38,024 bases of DNA from Petrocella sp. FN5 (GTDB lineage: Bacteria > Bacillota > Clostridia > Lachnospirales > Vallitaleaceae), in NCBI RefSeq assembly GCF_029210395.1, contig NZ_JARGDP010000029.1, positions 1 through 38,024 on the forward strand, given 5' to 3'. The position numbers were made by a program, and so were the translations under genes. A model generated the notes under the pieces. That model made no database searches. It saw nothing but the letters and a program-made list of their open reading frames with translations, and was not told the DNA's origin. This document shows, piece after piece, positions 34,535-38,024 of the stretch. How positions within the stretch are numbered: position 1 is the first letter of the stretch; each line of letters starts with the position of its first letter.

Positions 34535-36331
34535 ATGGGATATTCTAACAAAAAAGGCTCAACACCTATCGAAAAAGGATACCGATTTACTGTGTGGGCA
34601 CCTAATGCAGACGCGGTGTTTGTCGTTGGAGATTTCAATAAATGGGAGAAGACTGAGAATCAGATGAGGGAAAATGAAAACGGATGGTGGTCTATTGATA
34701 TACCCGAAGCTAAACTTGGTGATGAATACCGATATCGTATTGTCAATGAAAATAATGAGTATCTTCGAATTGATCCTTATGCACATCAGGTAACCAACTC
34801 AGTGGGCAATGCGATTATTGTCAAATCCGAACGAACTGAGAAAGAAATAATGTTTATGCCTCCAAAACTGAATGAAATGATAATTTATGAACTCCATATC
34901 GGAACCTTTGGGAAGCAAGGTACAGAACCTGGTCAAGGCGACTTAGAAGGTGCTATCAAACGCTTGGCCTATCTTAAGGAACTTGGCATTAATGCTGTTG
35001 AAATAATGCCACTGGCTGAGTTCGCAGGTGGATACTCCTGGGGATACAACCCATCTCATATTTTTGCAGTAGAAAGTAATTATGGAGTGCCACAGAATTT
35101 CAGAGAATTTGTTAATGAGGCCCACAAACTCGGAATTGCAGTTATTGTGGATGTGGTTTACAATCACTTTGGCCCCAGTGACCTTGATTTGTGGCAGTTT
35201 GATGGTTGGCATGAAAACGAGAAGGGAGGCATTTACTTCTATAATGACTGGCGATCAACTACCCCATGGGGAGAAACGCGGCCGGATTATGGACGTAATG
35301 AAGTAAGGGAATATATCTGTGACAATGCCTTGATGTGGTTTCAAGAGTATGATGTGGATGGTCTGCGTTGGGACATGACCGCTTTTATCCGTAATGTGTA
35401 CGGCCATAACAAGGATTCTCAAAGTGATCTACCAGAAGGTTGGAGTCTTATGCAGTGGATAAACGAAGAAATTAGAAAATATAATCCCCATTCTTTCACT
35501 ATTGCCGAGGATCTTCAGAACAACGCATATCTTACAAAGTCTCAGAATGATGGAGGTGCCGGTTTTAGTTCGCAGTGGGCTGCCCCTTTTGTACATGCTA
35601 TTCGAACTGCCTTGATAGGGGCTGATGACGCTCACCGAGATATGGATGCCATTCGAAATGCTATTTTGCATCGCTACCACCTGAATGCTTTTGAGCGGGT
35701 CATCTATACGGAATCCCATGACGAAGTGGCCAATGGCAAAGCACGTATACCCGAAGAAGTCGATCCGGGAAACGCATCATCATGGGCAGCAAAAAAGAAA
35801 TCAACACTAGGAGCGGTGCTTATTTTCACAACACCGGGAATTCCTATGATCTTTCAGGGTCAGGAATTTCTTGAAGACGACTGGTTTCATGATCAAGACC
35901 CCATTGATTGGACGAAAAAAGAACAGTTCACTGGGATACTCCAATTGTATAAGGATTTGATTAAACTTCGATTGAATTGTGGTGGTCAAACAAAAGGACT
36001 CACCGGTCAAGAGGTAGATGTATACCACATAAACCAGGACGACAAGATTATCGCTTGGCATCGTTGGGATTTAGGTGGACCGTTAGACAGTGTTGTCGTT
36101 GTGGCAAACTTCTCATCACATGTCTATGAAAACTATCTGATAGATCTACCTGCCGTCGGCAAGTGGATAGTTAGACTTAATAGCGATGGTAAAAACTATG
36201 ACAAGGACTTTGGTGGCATTGGACATCATATTATTCAATCAAAAGCAAATGAGAAGGATGATTTTTTGTCACAGGCAAATATCGATATCGCTCCTTATAG
36301 TGCCATTATATTATCACAAGAAAAACAGTAA
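34535..36331 (+). CDS. CBM48-GH13 alpha-glucan enzyme, branching-enzyme or amylase-like
   Basis: This 598-residue cytoplasmic protein has an N-terminal CBM48 domain (about 15-95, YRFTVWAPNADAVFVVGDFN) and a GH13 barrel (about 110-500) with a C-terminal beta domain. All GH13 catalytic residues are seen: nucleophile Asp280 (DGLRWDMT), acid/base Glu325 (TIAEDLQ) and transition-state Asp396 (TESHDEV); region I is DVVYNHFGP. The family makes or cuts alpha-glucans. Annotation as a 1,4-alpha-glucan branching enzyme is possible, but it is shorter than typical GlgB and no other glycogen gene is nearby; a trehalohydrolase-like or amylase activity is an alternative. A strong aaggaggatg site precedes the ATG. 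Confidence 0.88.
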   Translation: MGYSNKKGSTPIEKGYRFTVWAPNADAVFVVGDFNKWEKTENQMRENENGWWSIDIPEAKLGDEYRYRIVNENNEYLRIDPYAHQVTNSVGNAIIVKSERTEKEIMFMPPKLNEMIIYELHIGTFGKQGTEPGQGDLEGAIKRLAYLKELGINAVEIMPLAEFAGGYSWGYNPSHIFAVESNYGVPQNFREFVNEAHKLGIAVIVDVVYNHFGPSDLDLWQFDGWHENEKGGIYFYNDWRSTTPWGETRPDYGRNEVREYICDNALMWFQEYDVDGLRWDMTAFIRNVYGHNKDSQSDLPEGWSLMQWINEEIRKYNPHSFTIAEDLQNNAYLTKSQNDGGAGFSSQWAAPFVHAIRTALIGADDAHRDMDAIRNAILHRYHLNAFERVIYTESHDEVANGKARIPEEVDPGNASSWAAKKKSTLGAVLIFTTPGIPMIFQGQEFLEDDWFHDQDPIDWTKKEQFTGILQLYKDLIKLRLNCGGQTKGLTGQEVDVYHINQDDKIIAWHRWDLGGPLDSVVVVANFSSHVYENYLIDLPAVGKWIVRLNSDGKNYDKDFGGIGHHIIQSKANEKDDFLSQANIDIAPYSAIILSQEKQ

Positions 36332-36469
36332 GTCATTTTCTGTAATAATGATAGGTGGTAAGTGAATCTATTAGTGAGTAAAAGCCTAATAAGATAATCT
36401 CTTTAGAAAAAGTCATTCAAGTTAAGTACAATGAATATTAAGCGGTGATGTTGTATACGGAGGGGAAAA

Positions 36470-37990
36470 ATGGAAATCATAATATTAGTAGCCGGAATTA
36501 TGGTGGGTCTATTGTTGGGATGGCTCATGACCAAATCAAAGCTGGTATCAAAATATCAATCTGAAAGAGAAGACGGACAAAAAAGATACAATGAACTTGA
36601 AGTGGAAGTTGCAACCTATAGGGCAACGGTACAAGTTCAATTAGAAACAGCAAAGGAAAAAATCACTGAAATGGAAAAAGAACGGGTTCTAACTGAAGAG
36701 AATCTATCATCTGTGCGTTATGAATTAAAGGAGAATCATCAGGAACTAGCCAAGGTTAAAGCCAATCAAGACGCGAATTTTATGATGTTAGAGGAGAAGC
36801 AAAAAGAGGTGACATCCCTAAAAGAGGAGATGAAAAGCCTGAAAATGGACTTGAATCAGACACAGCAGCTACTGGCCACTGAGAAAGCCAATAACGAAGC
36901 CCTAGTAGAAAAATTGAAGCGTCAAATGGATGCCATGGAAGACATGGGTAAAAAATTCAATCTTGAATTTGAAAATATTGCCAATAAAATATTTGATGCA
37001 AAAACAGAGCGATTCACAGAACTCAACAAAACCAATCTAAAAAACATATTGGAACCACTAGGGAAAAACATTGAGGACTTCAAAAAACAGGTGGATGATG
37101 TCTATAATATTGAATCAAAAGAAAGATTCTCCTTAGGAGAAAGGGTTAAGGAATTAGCGGTTCTTAATCAGGAAATAAGCCAAGAAGCCAAAAATCTAAC
37201 GAAGGCGTTAAAAGGTGAAGCAAAAACCCAAGGTCGATGGGGAGAAATGATACTGGAAAGTATTCTGGAAAAATCAGGGCTTAGAAAAAACGAACAGTAC
37301 TTTATTGAACATGAGTTACTAGATGAAAACGGCAAGGCAATACGCTCTGATTTGGAAAACAAGAAAATGCGTCCTGATGCTGTAATCAAATACCCAGATA
37401 ATCGAAATGTAATAATCGATTCCAAAGTGTCATTAAATGCCTTTACCAGATTGATTGCAACCGATGATGTGGATCAACAGAAAAAGGAACTGGAGGCGCA
37501 TGTATCCGCTATAAAAAATCACATTGTAGCACTAAGTGCAAAAGGCTATGATGATTATGATAAAGCCCTAGATTTCGTTATGATGTTTATTCCAAGCGAG
37601 CCTGCATACATCACGGCAATACAAGGGGATTCGGATCTATGGAATTTTGCTTATGACAAGAGAATAATACTCCTTAGTCCCACGAATCTCATCACTTCCT
37701 TGAAAATGATTGTAGATTTATGGAAACGAGAGTATCAGAATAGAAATTCACTGGAGATTGCAGAAAGAGGTGCCAAACTTTATGATAAGTTCGTAGGCTT
37801 TATTGAGAACCTTGAGGCGGTGGGACAGTCTATTGATAAAGCAGGGGAAAAGTACAGAAGTGCCTATAAGCAATTAAGCACCGGCAATGATAATTTGGTA
37901 GTTCAAGCCACCAAGTTAAAAAATCTTGGCCTTAAGACTAAAAAAGAGCTGCCTAGTGCATTGCTTCAGGATATGGATCTCATTGAGTAG
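36470..37990 (+). CDS. rmuC: DNA recombination protein RmuC
   Basis: RmuC family proteins limit DNA rearrangement and have a restriction-like nuclease core. The 506-residue product has an N-terminal membrane anchor (IIILVAGIMVGLLLGWLM, about 3-20), a coiled coil of about 25-175, and the RmuC core (about 190-480) with GRWGEMILESILEKSGL, MRPDAVIKYPDNRNVIIDSK and FVMMFIPSEPAYITAI. The acidic and lysine residues in RPDAVI...IIDSKVSL fit a nuclease-type active site. The start follows ggagggg. It is probably monocistronic here, 138 bp after the GH13 gene; the window ends just after it. Confidence 0.95.
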   Translation: MEIIILVAGIMVGLLLGWLMTKSKLVSKYQSEREDGQKRYNELEVEVATYRATVQVQLETAKEKITEMEKERVLTEENLSSVRYELKENHQELAKVKANQDANFMMLEEKQKEVTSLKEEMKSLKMDLNQTQQLLATEKANNEALVEKLKRQMDAMEDMGKKFNLEFENIANKIFDAKTERFTELNKTNLKNILEPLGKNIEDFKKQVDDVYNIESKERFSLGERVKELAVLNQEISQEAKNLTKALKGEAKTQGRWGEMILESILEKSGLRKNEQYFIEHELLDENGKAIRSDLENKKMRPDAVIKYPDNRNVIIDSKVSLNAFTRLIATDDVDQQKKELEAHVSAIKNHIVALSAKGYDDYDKALDFVMMFIPSEPAYITAIQGDSDLWNFAYDKRIILLSPTNLITSLKMIVDLWKREYQNRNSLEIAERGAKLYDKFVGFIENLEAVGQSIDKAGEKYRSAYKQLSTGNDNLVVQATKLKNLGLKTKKELPSALLQDMDLIE

Positions 37991-38024
37991 CAAATAAATA
38001 TGACTGGTTATAACCATCTAAATT

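Overview
The window looks like a chromosomal segment of a low-GC, probably strictly anaerobic Clostridia-type Firmicute. Support comes from AGGAGG-type ribosome binding sites with frequent TTG and GTG starts, several S-layer-homology (SLH) proteins, a HgdC/BadF-type oxygen-sensitive dehydratase activase, a tmRNA without an encoded CCA end, and an ECF transporter S component. I cannot name the species; a Lachnospirales/Vallitaleaceae-like member is a guess.

Layout. 52-5936: envelope operon with two SLH proteins and an S41 processing protease. 6049-7656: pyrG. 7793-10607: an ECF S component facing a MocR-type regulator, which overlaps a receiver/zinc-ribbon protein. 10705-11655: a receiver-GGDEF diguanylate cyclase on the minus strand. 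11858-17057: a giant double-ATPase activase followed by era. 17123-21473: a minus-strand SLH protein and a divergent secreted von Willebrand A protein. 21896-25026: rnr, smpB and ssrA, the trans-translation set. 25461-28802: a MalT-like LuxR regulator and a small secreted protein with a long leader. 28990-31396: a LuxE-LuxC acyl reductase pair without luciferase. 31532-33224: SatD and DUF3307 genes separated by three 29-bp tandem repeats. 33362-37990: an alpha/beta hydrolase, two tiny ORFs, a CBM48-GH13 glucan enzyme and rmuC.

Most of the window is chromosomal core plus envelope genes. No transposase, integrase, rRNA, tRNA or CRISPR array was seen. A family of palindromic repeats (consensus ends GGTTAAAGGGTCAAAAC and its complement) occurs in intergenic DNA at 7678, 8585, 21498 and 21826, and probably at the window edge. 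One copy supplies the -35 box of a near-perfect promoter.

The strongest leads are: the MocR protein in which the PLP-binding lysine is threonine, next to a receiver that has lost its phosphoacceptor aspartate and its lysine; the SatD-DUF3307 pair, whose SatD shows nucleotide-cyclase-like motifs; the fused activase, in which both halves keep the Fe-S cysteine pair at identical spacing; the orphan LuxE-LuxC pair; and a start-stop/STAB-SD-like site in the leader of the small secreted protein.
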